Source: Paracoccaceae bacterium (GTDB lineage Bacteria > Pseudomonadota > Alphaproteobacteria > Rhodobacterales > Rhodobacteraceae). From it: a DNA stretch of 64,000 nucleotides. The stretch's first letter is position 1. Every line of letters starts with the position of its first letter. The notes below the pieces were generated by a model. It ran no database searches. It was not told the DNA's origin and worked only from the letters and a program-made list of their open reading frames with translations. Below are positions 1 through 8,792 of this stretch, piece after piece. A program made the position numbers and the translations under genes. Where the stretch lies: assembly GCA_020622085.1 (NCBI GenBank), contig JAHRYM010000001.1, positions 430,204 through 494,203 of the forward strand. Reading direction: 5' to 3'.

Positions 1-1437
1 CGGAATGGACTGGCGGGCAACCCGAATGTGACGCTGGTGGAACGACGGGTCAGATGCGGCTGGGGCGAATGGAGCCTGGTCGAGGCGACGCTTCGCGCGG
101 CTGCCACCGCCGCCGAGGCCTTCCCGCGGGCCACGCATTTCTACCTTCTGTCGGGTGACTGCATGCCGGTCAAATCGTCTGGCCATGCCCATGACTATCT
201 CGACAGTCTCGATGCCGATCATATCGAGAGCTTCGATTTCCACACCTCGGACTGGATCAAGACCGGCCTGCGCGAGGACCGGCTGATCTATCGCTTCCCC
301 TTCAATGAACGGCGGCACAAGCGGTTGTTCTATACCTTTCTCGGGCTGCAGAAACGCATGGGACTGCAACGCGCAATCCCGGCCGACCTGCACATGATGA
401 TCGGCAGCCAGTGGTGGTGCCTGCGCCGCCGCTCCATCGAGTCGATACTGGATTTCACCCGTCGCCGGCGCGATGTGATGCGGTTCTTCCGCAAGACCTG
501 GATTCCGGACGAGACGTTCTTCCAGACTCTGGTCCGCCACCTGATCCCGGCCGCCGAAATCAGGAGCCGGACGCTGACATTCCTGATGTTCACGGATTAC
601 GGAATGCCCGTGACCTTCTACAATGATCACCATGACCTGCTGCTGGCGCAGGACTTCCTCTTCGCCCGCAAGATCAGCGCCGAGGCCGCTGGTCTGCGGG
701 CTCGTCTTGGGGCGCTCTATGCCTCGGATCGGCGCGATGTCGCGGTCTCGGGCGAAGGACGCAGGCTTCATGGCTTCCTGACCAGCCGCGGGCGCCATGG
801 CCTTCGCTTTGGCGGCCGTGCCTGGGAAGCGGGCGGCGCCATCGGTCGCGGACGGGAGCTGATGGTGATATTGTGCAAGAAATGGCACGTGGCCAAGCGC
901 CTGACCGAGCGCATCCGCACTGATGCCGGCATCCCGGCGCATGACTACCTCTTCACCGAGGAGGACACACCCCTTCCGGATCTGGGCGGGCTTGAACGCA
1001 GCCTTGCGCGAAGGGCGCGGCACCGGCGAGCCTTCCTTCGGCTTCTGTTCACGCATCACGGCAGCGACCGTCTGGTGATCTGCCTTGATCCGGCCCAGAT
1101 CGACGTGCTGCACGATCTTGCCGCCGATACCGTGACCCTGCGGCTGCTCGAGGTCGATTGCCGCTTCAGCGACGACTATCTGGCGGGCCATGCGCAGCGC
1201 CTCGGGCTTGCGGGGACGGTGGCGCCGCCCGAGACGATGGCCGATCTGCTGCCCACCCTGCGCCGCGACATCACGCAGGAATCCGACCGCATCCGCGAGG
1301 CCGGGTTCCGCCAGATCGACCATCTGTCCGAAGCCGCGCCCGAGGATGCAAGGGCCGGGACCCTGGCGCGGTTCCTTGGCGTGACGCAACCGGTTGCACA
1401 AGCCATCGTCGCAACCGATTATCTGTTTGCCGACTGA
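1..1437 (+). CDS. GT14-like (core-2/I-branching type) glycosyltransferase, 5' end outside window
   Basis: The frame is open from base 1, so the start lies upstream; the first GTG in view (28) is internal. The N-terminal part carries signatures of the core-2/I-branching beta-1,6-N-acetylglucosaminyltransferase family: WGEWSLVEATL followed by THFYLLSGDCMPVKS, then a WWCL motif and a downstream DETFFQTL acidic motif. Roughly the last 220 residues (from about residue 250) resemble no fold I can name. Related Rhodobacterales proteins combine a GT14 domain with a lineage-specific C-terminal domain and are presumed to act in surface glycan synthesis; the substrate here is unknown. It is followed after 14 bases by the HIT gene. 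Confidence 0.72.
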   Translation, partial: RNGLAGNPNVTLVERRVRCGWGEWSLVEATLRAAATAAEAFPRATHFYLLSGDCMPVKSSGHAHDYLDSLDADHIESFDFHTSDWIKTGLREDRLIYRFPFNERRHKRLFYTFLGLQKRMGLQRAIPADLHMMIGSQWWCLRRRSIESILDFTRRRRDVMRFFRKTWIPDETFFQTLVRHLIPAAEIRSRTLTFLMFTDYGMPVTFYNDHHDLLLAQDFLFARKISAEAAGLRARLGALYASDRRDVAVSGEGRRLHGFLTSRGRHGLRFGGRAWEAGGAIGRGRELMVILCKKWHVAKRLTERIRTDAGIPAHDYLFTEEDTPLPDLGGLERSLARRARHRRAFLRLLFTHHGSDRLVICLDPAQIDVLHDLAADTVTLRLLEVDCRFSDDYLAGHAQRLGLAGTVAPPETMADLLPTLRRDITQESDRIREAGFRQIDHLSEAAPEDARAGTLARFLGVTQPVAQAIVATDYLFAD

Positions 1438-1451
1438 TGAAGGAACCTGCC

Positions 1452-1829
1452 ATGGCCTATGTCTACGATGACCAGAACATCTTTGCCCGGATCCTGCGGG
1501 GCGAGATCCCGAACAAGACGGTGCGCGAAACGCCCCATACCCTGGCCTTCCACGACATCCACCCGCAGGCTCCGGTGCATGTCCTTGTGATCCCGAAGGG
1601 CCGTTATGTGACCTTCGACCATTTCGCCCTCGAGGCCAGCCCCGAGGAAATCGCGGATTTCACCCGCACCGCCGGCGAGATCTGCCGCGAACTGGAAATC
1701 GCCTCGGACATCGGGCAGGGCTACCGCGCCATCTCAAATGCCGGCGCGCACGGCTTGCAGGAGGTGCCGCATTATCACATGCACATCCTCGGCGGGCGAG
1801 TCCTTGGGCGGCTGGTAGAAAAGCCCTGA
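1452..1829 (+). CDS. HIT family protein (histidine triad nucleotide hydrolase/transferase)
   Basis: 125 residues, the usual length for an HINT-type HIT protein. The C-terminal half shows the histidine triad HYHMHILGG, the nucleotide-binding and catalytic motif, and the N-terminal part has the typical IFARILRGEIPNK. The family hydrolyses purine nucleoside phosphoramidates and related nucleotides in the cytosol. The ATG at 1452 was chosen because the family N-terminus begins there; a longer frame runs upstream through the glycosyltransferase but is shadow sequence. It is convergent with hisE, whose stop lies 18 bases beyond. Confidence 0.93.
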   Translation: MAYVYDDQNIFARILRGEIPNKTVRETPHTLAFHDIHPQAPVHVLVIPKGRYVTFDHFALEASPEEIADFTRTAGEICRELEIASDIGQGYRAISNAGAHGLQEVPHYHMHILGGRVLGRLVEKP

Positions 1830-1847
1830 CCCGCCACAGGCGCGGGG

Positions 1848-2159
1848 TCAGCCCCGCGCCGCCTTTTCGGCGATGCCCGATATGCCCTCGCGCCGCTCAA
1901 GCTCGGCCAGCACATCGGCCAGCGCCACATCGCGGGCGGCAAGCATCACCAGCAGGTGGTAAAGCACATCGGCCGCTTCCGATGTCAGGCGCGCAGCATC
2001 GCCCTTCACCGCCTCGATGATCGCCTCGACGGCCTCCTCGCCGAATTTCTCGGCGCATTTCTCGGGCCCCTTGGCCAAAAGCTTCGCGGTCCAGGATGTC
2101 TCCGGGTCCGTCCCCTTGCGCGCGGCAATTGTCGCGGCCAGCCGTTCCAGTGCGGTCAT
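1848..2159 (-). CDS. hisE: phosphoribosyl-ATP pyrophosphatase HisE
   Basis: 103 residues, a stand-alone HisE not fused to HisI. It hydrolyses phosphoribosyl-ATP to phosphoribosyl-AMP, the second step of histidine synthesis. The MazG-like all-alpha fold is visible in [14 protein letters not shown] and [11 protein letters not shown], which carry the metal-binding acidic residues. Its ATG overlaps the hisF stop codon as ATGA (2156-2159), so the two are probably translationally coupled. It is the last gene of the minus-strand his run in this window. Confidence 0.95.
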   Translation of the reverse strand: MTALERLAATIAARKGTDPETSWTAKLLAKGPEKCAEKFGEEAVEAIIEAVKGDAARLTSEAADVLYHLLVMLAARDVALADVLAELERREGISGIAEKAARG

Positions 2160-2917
2160 GTCAGCCTCATCGGGATGCCGGCGGCAGCCATGTATTCCTT
2201 GGCCTCGCGGATGGTGAAATCGCCGAAATGGAAGATCGACGCCGCGAGCACCGCCGAGGCGCCGCCCTTGGTCACGCCTTCGACCAGATGTTCCAGCGTG
2301 CCCACCCCGCCCGAGGCAATGACCGGGATCGACACCGCATCCGAAATCGCCCGGGTCAGCGGCAGGTTGAAGCCCGCCCGCGTGCCGTCCCGGTCCATCG
2401 AGGTCAGAAGGATCTCTCCCGCGCCCTTCGCGGCCACGGTGCGGGCAAACTCCACCGCGTCGATGCCCGTCGGCTTGCGCCCGCCGTGGGTGAAAATCTC
2501 CCACCGCCCCGGCGCCACGGTCTTGGCGTCGATGGCCACCACGATGCATTGGCTGCCAAACCGGTCGGCCGCATCGGCCACCACATTCGGGTCCGCCACC
2601 GCGGCCGAGTTGAAACTGACCTTGTCGGCCCCGGCAAGCAGAAGCGCGCGCACGTCGTGATGCGTCCTGACCCCGCCGCCCACGGTCAGCGGCATGAAGC
2701 ACTGTTCCGCCGTGCGGGTGACCAGATCGAACATCGTGCCACGATTTTCATGCGTGGCGTGGATGTCGAGGAACGTCAGCTCATCCGCGCCCGCAAGGTC
2801 ATAGGCGCGCGCCGCCTCGACGGGGTCGCCGGCGTCGATCAGGTTGACGAAGTTCACGCCCTTGACCACGCGGCCATCGGCGACATCAAGGCAGGGGATG
2901 ATCCGGGTCTTCAGCAT
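2156..2917 (-). CDS. hisF: imidazole glycerol phosphate synthase cyclase subunit HisF
   Basis: 253 residues, full length. A TIM-barrel enzyme that uses ammonia from HisH to turn PRFAR into IGP and AICAR. The N-terminus [20 protein letters not shown] holds catalytic Asp11; VAIDAKTV holds the second catalytic Asp; phosphate-binding loops ASGGVG and LAASIFHFG follow. Paralogous to HisA upstream. The 71-base hisA-hisF gap contains one copy of the GAGTATTT repeat, which begins in the hisA stop codon. Confidence 0.97.
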   Translation of the reverse strand: MLKTRIIPCLDVADGRVVKGVNFVNLIDAGDPVEAARAYDLAGADELTFLDIHATHENRGTMFDLVTRTAEQCFMPLTVGGGVRTHHDVRALLLAGADKVSFNSAAVADPNVVADAADRFGSQCIVVAIDAKTVAPGRWEIFTHGGRKPTGIDAVEFARTVAAKGAGEILLTSMDRDGTRAGFNLPLTRAISDAVSIPVIASGGVGTLEHLVEGVTKGGASAVLAASIFHFGDFTIREAKEYMAAAGIPMRLT

Positions 2918-2968
2918 GGGGAAACCTTACGCCCTCGCATCGCCGCGCAAAAGACCTGCCTTTCGCGG

Positions 2969-2990
2969 CTTCTTCTTTGCCCAAATACTC
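2969..2990 (-). repeat. GAGTATTT intergenic repeat, copy A
   Basis: Read on the minus strand the core is GAGTATTTGGGCAAAGAAGA followed by AG. It starts inside the hisA stop codon (TGA of TGAGTATTT) and lies in the hisA-hisF gap. Three other copies of the same tail occur in the window (15033, 46061, 52783), all close after a coding region. This copy lacks a clear GC hairpin beside it. Such elements are familiar in Rhodobacteraceae intergenic DNA; their function is not established. Confidence 0.6.
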
Positions 2991-3708
2991 ATTCCGCCAG
3001 CGCCGCCAGCGCCGCCTTCAGGTCGATGGCGCCATCGTAAAGCGCCCGGCCCGAGATCGCTCCGGCGATCACCCTGGTGTCGCGCAACTGGATCAGATCC
3101 GTCATCCGGCTGACGCCGCCGCTGGCGATCACGGGGATCGTCACCGCGCGGGCCAGCGCCTCGGTCGCCTCGATGTTCGGGCCCTGCATTGCGCCGTCGC
3201 GGTCGATGTCGGTGTAGATGATCGCGGCCACGCCCGCATCCTCGAAGGATTTCGCCAGATCTGTGGCCTCTACGGTTGTTTCTTCCGCCCAGCCCTTGGT
3301 GGCGACGAAGCCCTTCCGGGCGTCGATCCCCACGGCAACCCGACCGGGAAAGGCGCGCGCCGCCTCGCGCACCAAGGCAGGGTTCTCGACCGCCACGGTC
3401 CCAAGGATCACCCGTGCCAACCCCTTCGACAGCCAGCCTTCGATCGTCGCCATGTCGCGGATGCCGCCGCCCAGTTGCGCCGGAACCCGGATCCGCTTCA
3501 GGATCGCCTCGACCGCTGCGGCATTGACCGGCTGCCCCGCGAAGGCGCCGTTCAGATCGACCAGGTGGATCCACTGGCAGCCGGCGTCCTCGAAGGCTGC
3601 CGCCTGCGCTGCCGGGTCATCGTTGAAGACCGTCGCCGCCGACATCTCGCCGCGCAAGAGCCGCACGCATTGCCCGTCCTTCAGGTCGATTGCCGGATAT
3701 AGGATCAT
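2989..3708 (-). CDS. hisA: 1-(5-phosphoribosyl)-5-[(5-phosphoribosylamino)methylideneamino]imidazole-4-carboxamide isomerase HisA
   Basis: 239 residues, normal length. A TIM-barrel Amadori isomerase converting ProFAR to PRFAR, the substrate of HisF/His[18 protein letters not shown] contains catalytic Asp8; YTDIDRDG contains the second catalytic Asp; GGGIRDM and ASGGVS are the duplicated phosphate-binding loops. The upstream neighbour on the same strand is hisH, separated by the oppositely oriented DUF2147 gene, so hisA may need its own promoter. Confidence 0.97.
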   Translation of the reverse strand: MILYPAIDLKDGQCVRLLRGEMSAATVFNDDPAAQAAAFEDAGCQWIHLVDLNGAFAGQPVNAAAVEAILKRIRVPAQLGGGIRDMATIEGWLSKGLARVILGTVAVENPALVREAARAFPGRVAVGIDARKGFVATKGWAEETTVEATDLAKSFEDAGVAAIIYTDIDRDGAMQGPNIEATEALARAVTIPVIASGGVSRMTDLIQLRDTRVIAGAISGRALYDGAIDLKAALAALAE

Positions 3709-3853
3709 GTGCGCGGTTCCCTCTCATGCTTCGCGGGCCTTCTGCCACAGGGCGCGATCCTTGGCAAACGTCGCCCGACATCAGGTCAGGCTTGCCCGGC
3801 GGCCGTCGATGCCACCGTGATTGCGCGGAAAGGCAGCGGAGGAGGGAGCCCGA

Positions 3854-4245
3854 ATGTCGAAGGCATTTGCACTGGTGTCCGCGCTGGTTGCCGCGACGGT
3901 GGCCGCGACGGTGGCCGATCCGCTGGAAGGGGGGTCTGGCAGATCCAGGAGGATGACGGCGCCTATGTGCATGTGACCATCGTGCCCTGCGGCACGAATT
4001 TCTGTGGCGTGATCAGCCGCACCTTCAGGGGCGGGTTGGAAACCCGGCCGCCGAACCTTGGGCGGCAGATCGTGATCGACATGGCGCCGCAGGGCGATGG
4101 CGCCTACAGGGGCAAGGTCCGGCGGCCAACGAATGACAAGATCCATCAGGGCAGGATCGCGCTTTCGGGGGACGCGATGCAGCTTTCGGGCTGCGTTGCC
4201 GGTGGCCTGATCTGCGCGAGGCAGAGCAGGCAGCGGGAGAACTGA
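3854..4245 (+). pseudogene. DUF2147-type exported protein gene, frameshifted at a G6 run
   Basis: The ATG at 3854 follows a good ribosome site (GGAGG) and begins a signal peptide, MSKAFALVSALVAATVA, ending near a Val-Ala-Asp cut. The mature domain (GVWQIQEDDGAYV, PCGTNFCGVI, and a LSGCVAGGLIC C-terminus) matches DUF2147 but lies in another frame. The switch falls at six G bases (3929-3934): four G would give EGVWQ and seven would give EGGVWQ. The gene is therefore broken, slippage-prone, or a sequencing error. A 12-base direct repeat encoding ATVA-ATVA sits just upstream of the run. It is oriented against the his genes on both sides. Confidence 0.7.
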
Positions 4246-4267
4246 CCGCGTGCCCCGCCTCTGCCGG

Positions 4268-4903
4268 TCAGGGGCGCCAGCCAAGGAAATTGGCGATCAG
4301 CCGCAGGCCGGTCGCCTGGCTTTTTTCCGGGTGGAACTGGGTGCCGACAATATTCTCCCGGCCCACGATCGCGGTGATGTCGCCGCCGTAGTCGACATGC
4401 GCCAGCCGGTCTTCGGGATGGGTGACACGGAAGTGATAGGAATGCACGAAATAGGCATGATCGCCGGTCCGGATGCCGTCCAGAACCGGATGGGGGCGGT
4501 CGATCACCAGATCGTTCCAGCCCATGTGCGGAACCTTCATCCGCGGGTCCGCGGGTTCGATCCGGACCACCTCGCCCGCAATCCAGCCAAAGCCCTCGGT
4601 ATTGCGGTATTCGCGGCCCCAGGTCGACAGCATCTGCATGCCGACACAGATGCCCAGAAAGGGTTTTCCAGCTTCAACGCTTTCGGAAATCGCCTCGAAC
4701 AGGCCGGTCTGGGCATCCAGCGCGGCCCGGCAGGCCGGATAGGCGCCATCGCCGGGCAGCACGATCCGGTCGGCGCGGGCCACGTCCTCGGGGCGGTCGG
4801 TGACGATCACCTGCCCGGCGCCGGTTTCCGCCGCCATGCGCTGGAACGCCTTTTCCGCCGAATGCAGGTTGCCGCTTTCATAGTCGATGAGGGCAGTCAG
4901 CAT
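4268..4903 (-). CDS. hisH: imidazole glycerol phosphate synthase glutaminase subunit HisH
   Basis: 211 residues from the ATG at 4903. A class I glutamine amidotransferase that supplies ammonia to HisF. The nucleophile Cys is in GICVGMQM and the His/Glu of the triad in TQFHPEKSQ; the oxyanion region PGDGAYPAC is present. A GTG at 4915 overlaps the hisB stop (GTGA) and would add four residues; the ATG gives the family-typical start MLTALIDYESGN. It probably forms one transcript with hisB. Confidence 0.96.
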   Translation of the reverse strand: MLTALIDYESGNLHSAEKAFQRMAAETGAGQVIVTDRPEDVARADRIVLPGDGAYPACRAALDAQTGLFEAISESVEAGKPFLGICVGMQMLSTWGREYRNTEGFGWIAGEVVRIEPADPRMKVPHMGWNDLVIDRPHPVLDGIRTGDHAYFVHSYHFRVTHPEDRLAHVDYGGDITAIVGRENIVGTQFHPEKSQATGLRLIANFLGWRP

Positions 4904-4911
4904 GGCCTTGC

Positions 4912-5499
4912 TCACAATGCGCCCTTGGTCGAGGGCAGGATGTCGCCCAGCCGCGGGTCGGGTTCCACCGCAGCCCGCAAGGCCCGCGCCACCGCCTTGA
5001 AGGCGGCTTCGGCGATATGGTGGTTGTTGAAGCCGTGGATACGGTCGACATGCAGCGTGATGCCGCCATGGGTCGAGAGCGCCTGGAAGAACTCGCGCAC
5101 CAGTTCGGTATCGAAACTGCCGATCTTCGGCGCCGGGAACACGACATTCCACACCAGAAAGGGCCGACCGGAAAGATCCAGCGCCGCCGCGATCTGCGCG
5201 TCGTCCATCGCCAGGTTGAAATGGCCATAGCGGCGGATGCCGCGCTTGTCGCCCAGCGCCTGGACCAGTGCCTGCCCGATGGCGATCCCGGTATCCTCGA
5301 CGGTGTGGTGATCGTCGATGTGCAGATCGCCCGTGGCCTCGATGGTCATGTCGATCAGCGAGTGGCGCGACAACTGGTCGAGCATATGGTCGAAGAACCC
5401 GACGCCTGTCCGGTTGGAATACCTGCCTGTCCCGTCCAGGTTCAGCGTCACGCTGATGCTGGTTTCCGCCGTCGCACGAGTGATCGTAGCCGTCCGCAC
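4912..5499 (-). CDS. hisB: imidazoleglycerol-phosphate dehydratase HisB
   Basis: 195 residues, a monofunctional IGP dehydratase without the phosphatase domain of the enterobacterial fusion. It converts IGP to imidazole acetol phosphate. The duplicated metal-binding motifs are clear: [13 protein letters not shown] in the first half and [12 protein letters not shown] in the second, with GFFDHML near the start. It is the first his gene in this minus-strand run; asnB lies 66 bases upstream on the same strand. Confidence 0.97.
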   Translation of the reverse strand: MRTATITRATAETSISVTLNLDGTGRYSNRTGVGFFDHMLDQLSRHSLIDMTIEATGDLHIDDHHTVEDTGIAIGQALVQALGDKRGIRRYGHFNLAMDDAQIAAALDLSGRPFLVWNVVFPAPKIGSFDTELVREFFQALSTHGGITLHVDRIHGFNNHHIAEAAFKAVARALRAAVEPDPRLGDILPSTKGAL

Positions 5500-5565
5500 G
5501 CCTGCCTCCGTCTGTAGCTGGCCAGTGTATAGGGCTTGGAATCAGACTTGGAAAGCGGTCCGGGA

Positions 5566-7518
5566 TCAGATGGGTGCCGAAGCTGACCGTCGTGGCAAGG
5601 TCGTCCGGGCAAAGCGGGGTTGCGCGCCGGGTGCGCGAATATGAACATGCTCGCGCGGTCTTTCAACCGAAATGGCCGGATCCTCGCCATCGACCATGAC
5701 GCGAGTCCACACATCAAGGTGAAGCAGCCGCAAGCGCATGTCGTGGTCGGCGCCCTGAACTGTCCTGTCGATCTGTCTGCGTGACAAGTGCAGCAGGTCA
5801 CCCAACCGCGATGAGGCGTAGAAGGCCGGGTCCGCTTTCATGCGCTGGAAGGTTGTTGTCCAGAAGCCCACCTTGATCCGCCGGCTCAGGCCAGGAGGCA
5901 TGTAGCGGGCGGCTACGGCACGCACGACCCATTTGTCGCGCATGAAGGGATGGGCCTTTTCCCAGACCATGAGCGAGCGCCGCAGCTTGTATTTGCCGGG
6001 AAGGTTTGCGCCGAAGCGCGCCACCCCCAAATCGAGGAAAGGGAAGCGCGCCTCGATTCCGGCTGCCATCCCCATCGTGTCGTTGCGATGCAGGAGCGTG
6101 CGCAGGTGATGATGCATGTAATCTAGTGTCCAGCCATAGGTCGGATCGGCTGCCGTCCGGGCAAAGGGGCGCTGGCCATTGTGTACAAGTTCGAGATCTT
6201 CGGCTTGTTCATGCCTCGTGAGGATTGCCATCGTGTCGGGTAGGTTCGCGGCACGTTCTGGCAAGAGCACCGGCCCCAGACCCGGCAAGCCCCGGAGAAG
6301 TCGGCCCGCCGCGGCGACGATTGCGTCGTAGGCATCGGTCACGCGCTTGCGGCCCAACCAGGGGTACCCAAGGAACAGCTCGTCCGAACCTTCACCCGAC
6401 ATCAGACCTTTCACACCGCTGTCGCGCGCCAGTTGGGCAATCATCATCAGGGGCGGGCAGTTGGGGTGATAAGTGAAGGGCTGTTCGTAGTGTCCCATTA
6501 CCTTGGGAATCATGTCGACGAAATCCTGCTCGACGACATTGGCCACGTGCAGCTCCAGCCCCAGATGGCGCGCCAATGCCTTCGCGGCGTCAAGCTCTGA
6601 CCAAGGGCCATCGACGTTGGCGTGGAACAGCGCGACGTCCTTTTTCTGACGCGCGGCCAATGCGACAATCAGCGAACTGTCCACGCCACCCGAACAGAAC
6701 GCACCAACCGAGGCATCCGCGAACATGTGTGTCCGGACACTTTCGGTCATAAGCGCATCGAATTCGTCCGCGACCCGGGTCGGAGACAGCCCTGCCAGCC
6801 GGTCCATCTCGGCGTCATCGAGGAGGTCGGTCAGGGAAGCGAAGTGGTTCGATTCAATCCGCCCATCGGCATGCCGAGTCAGATATTCACCGGGCCCGAG
6901 CGAGTGGATGCGTCGGAACATCGTGCGGCCCTGCATCGGCCCCGGATAGCGCAGAAGATAGGCAATGATCGGTTCGATTTCAGGTTCGAGCCTCATCCAA
7001 GGCCGCAGCGCCTTGACCTCGGAAGCAAAAACGAGGGCCTTGGTGCCCGAAGTCATCGCTTCTGCCCAATAGAGCGGCTTTTCCCCAAAGCGATCGCGGG
7101 CCAGAACGGTCATGCCGGTCTGCTTGTCGAAAAATCCCAGCGCGAACATGCCGTTCAAGCGCGGCAGCGCGGTGGCAGGTTCGTATTCGATAAGTAGTTG
7201 AAGCACGACCTCGGTATCGGATCGGGTGCGGAAGGTCCGACCGCGCGTTTCCAGTTCTGCGCGCAATTCACGAAAATTGTAGATCTCGCCATTATAAACG
7301 AGCATATATCGACCGGATGCGTCGGCGAAGGGTTGGTTTGATCGCGCGTCGAGATCAACCAATGACAGACGCGCATGGCCAAATCCGAAACCTGGTCCAA
7401 CGACAAGACTGTTGTCGTCTGGGCCACGGTGCTGCAACAGACGCACGCTGTCAGCTAGCACAATCCGGTCAGGCTGCAAATCGCTGTCAGCCAGGAGAAT
7501 GCCCGAAATACCGCACAT
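5566..7518 (-). CDS. asnB: asparagine synthase (glutamine-hydrolysing), AsnB type
   Basis: 650 residues. MCGISGILLA begins with the N-terminal nucleophile Cys2 of the class II glutaminase domain (about 1-220), with RGPDD and YNGEIYNFRELR motifs; the synthetase half starts with the ATP-pyrophosphatase loop SGGVDSS and has MSGEGSDELFLGYPW. It makes asparagine from aspartate, ATP and glutamine; close relatives amidate other carboxylates in surface-polymer clusters. Base composition is visibly lower in GC than in the neighbours, and the 197 bases upstream are AT-rich, suggesting separate acquisition. The true acceptor cannot be told from sequence. Confidence 0.9.
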   Translation of the reverse strand: MCGISGILLADSDLQPDRIVLADSVRLLQHRGPDDNSLVVGPGFGFGHARLSLVDLDARSNQPFADASGRYMLVYNGEIYNFRELRAELETRGRTFRTRSDTEVVLQLLIEYEPATALPRLNGMFALGFFDKQTGMTVLARDRFGEKPLYWAEAMTSGTKALVFASEVKALRPWMRLEPEIEPIIAYLLRYPGPMQGRTMFRRIHSLGPGEYLTRHADGRIESNHFASLTDLLDDAEMDRLAGLSPTRVADEFDALMTESVRTHMFADASVGAFCSGGVDSSLIVALAARQKKDVALFHANVDGPWSELDAAKALARHLGLELHVANVVEQDFVDMIPKVMGHYEQPFTYHPNCPPLMMIAQLARDSGVKGLMSGEGSDELFLGYPWLGRKRVTDAYDAIVAAAGRLLRGLPGLGPVLLPERAANLPDTMAILTRHEQAEDLELVHNGQRPFARTAADPTYGWTLDYMHHHLRTLLHRNDTMGMAAGIEARFPFLDLGVARFGANLPGKYKLRRSLMVWEKAHPFMRDKWVVRAVAARYMPPGLSRRIKVGFWTTTFQRMKADPAFYASSRLGDLLHLSRRQIDRTVQGADHDMRLRLLHLDVWTRVMVDGEDPAISVERPREHVHIRAPGAQPRFARTTLPRRSASAPI

Positions 7519-7715
7519 GATATATCCTCATGCCGCCGATGAAATATCTCACTATTACAAATCATGCGTGTTCGCGCGGAAAGGCCAGACAAGCTGAATA
7601 TAAAACTGTTTCCGCTGCGTAGGAAGCGCCGACCGCAAACCCGAACTGACGGCCAATATGAAATGCCGACTGGAGATCGGACGGGCTGAATGCCAGTTCG
7701 CCCGTTGCGCTTCAA

Positions 7716-8138
7716 TCAGTTGGTCTTGCGGCTGGGCATGAAGGGCAGGGGCGTCACGTTGATGCCGTCTTCCATCAGCGCGCGGGCCTCTTCGGCCCTG
7801 GCCTCGCCGTGGATCGCGCGTTCAGGCGCATCGCCATCATGGATCGCGCGGGCTTCGGTGGCGAAATTCATCCCGACATATTCCGAGTTTTCCTCGACCT
7901 GGCGGCGCAGGTTCGCCAAGGCCTCCTCGAGCGGCGAGCGAGGCTGTCCCAGCGGCGGATCTGTGGCCTCGCGTGCCGGGCGCAGGGCCGGCGCCATCAG
8001 TTTCTTGTGGACCTTGGTCGATCCGCAAAGGCTGCATTCGACCAGACCGGCAGCCAGAAGCGAATCAAAAGCCTCGGCCGATTTGAACCAGCTTTCGAAG
8101 TCATGGTTGCTGTCGCACTGAAGGGCGTAAAGGATCAT
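7716..8138 (-). CDS. DUF1178 family zinc-ribbon-like protein
   Basis: 140 residues. The N-terminus MILYALQCDSNHDFESWF and the CSLCGST pair give a small CxxC-type ribbon typical of DUF1178; the C-terminal half is charged and alpha-helical (EEALANLRRQVEENSEYVG, then FATEARAIHDGDAPERAI). The family is widespread in Alphaproteobacteria and its function is unknown. It lies 30 bases after the NUDIX gene on the same strand and probably shares its transcript. Confidence 0.9.
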   Translation of the reverse strand: MILYALQCDSNHDFESWFKSAEAFDSLLAAGLVECSLCGSTKVHKKLMAPALRPAREATDPPLGQPRSPLEEALANLRRQVEENSEYVGMNFATEARAIHDGDAPERAIHGEARAEEARALMEDGINVTPLPFMPSRKTN

Positions 8139-8168
8139 GTCCTTTACCTAATCGAATGGCGCAGGATT

Positions 8169-8651
8169 TCAACGGCTCTCGCCCGGGGCGGGATCTGCCT
8201 CGGGCGGGGGAGCAAAGGCCGCCAGAATGGCCGACAGGTCCGGTTCGGCAACCTTGGTCGCGGCGGCCTGCGGCCGGAACCATTTCAGCCGGCGCTGGCC
8301 CTTTTCGGGGAAATCCTCCTTCAGTCCCGTCACCCGGAGCGGATAGACGGCGACGACACAGGGCAGGATCCGTTTCGACCCCAGCACCTTGCCATAGGAA
8401 TAGACGCCGATGCAGTCGTCGGAAACCGTGCCTTCGACGCCGGCTTCCTCGAAGGCTTCCTGCGCGGCGCTCCTGGCGGCAGACTTGCCGGCGACGGGCC
8501 AGCCCTTCGGGACCACCCAGCGCCCGGTGTCGCGGCTGGTGATCAGCAGGATCCGGGTCTTTCCCTTGTCATCCTGCCGGTAGCAGAGCGCCGCGCATTG
8601 CGTCTTCGTCGCATCGGCCTCTGCCTTGTCCTCGTTGTGAAATCGCTTCAT
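8169..8651 (-). CDS. NUDIX hydrolase (diphosphoinositol-polyphosphate-phosphohydrolase-like)
   Basis: 160 residues from ATG 8651; a GTG at 8663 is an alternative start. A NUDIX fold is shown by GRWVVPKGWPVAGK and QEAFEEAGVEG. Against the canonical box G-x5-E-x7-REUxEExGU, the first Glu is Lys and the Arg is Gln, but the metal-binding EE pair is kept; such boxes with a KGWP lead-in are common in alphaproteobacterial members. It likely hydrolyses a nucleoside or inositol diphosphate derivative; the substrate is unknown. A 20-codon ORF ends just upstream. Confidence 0.88.
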   Translation of the reverse strand: MKRFHNEDKAEADATKTQCAALCYRQDDKGKTRILLITSRDTGRWVVPKGWPVAGKSAARSAAQEAFEEAGVEGTVSDDCIGVYSYGKVLGSKRILPCVVAVYPLRVTGLKEDFPEKGQRRLKWFRPQAAATKVAEPDLSAILAAFAPPPEADPAPGESR

Positions 8652-8669
8652 CGGTCGGGCCACTTCGCA

Positions 8670-8732
8670 TCACTTGCACTGCACATACTGCGCGATCAGG
8701 ATCGAACCAATACCGGTGCGGAATTGTTCCAT
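8670..8732 (-). CDS. candidate small ORF / leader peptide upstream of NUDIX gene
   Basis: A 20-residue ORF, MEQFRTGIGSILIAQYVQCK, starts at ATG 8732 with a plausible ribosome site (AGGAAGGA about 9 bases upstream) and stops with TGA at 8670, within 20 bases of the NUDIX start. It could be a translated leader or an unannotated microprotein. Length alone gives no statistical support; the ribosome site and position are the only evidence. Confidence 0.3.
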   Translation of the reverse strand: MEQFRTGIGSILIAQYVQCK

Positions 8733-8769
8733 GGCTTATTCCTTCCTGCCCTGTGCTGCCTGCCATCAT

Positions 8770-8792
8770 GCCCCCGGATCGGGGCTTTTTTT
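8770..8792 (+). terminator. intrinsic-terminator-like hairpin with T7 tail
   Basis: GCCCC (8770-8774) pairs with GGGGC (8781-8785) around a 6-base loop, followed directly by seven T. This would terminate plus-strand transcription, yet no plus-strand gene lies upstream for several kilobases. It therefore points either to a short plus-strand RNA starting within the gap or to a chance structure. Confidence 0.45.

Noticed and set aside
1848..2702. Long minus-strand frame extending hisE to 284 residues
   Set aside because: The extension is the shadow of hisF; HisE proper begins at ATG 2159 with the family N-terminus.
6840..6860. GGTTCGATTC, a tRNA T-loop-like string
   Set aside because: It lies inside asnB coding sequence and has no acceptor or anticodon stem around it.
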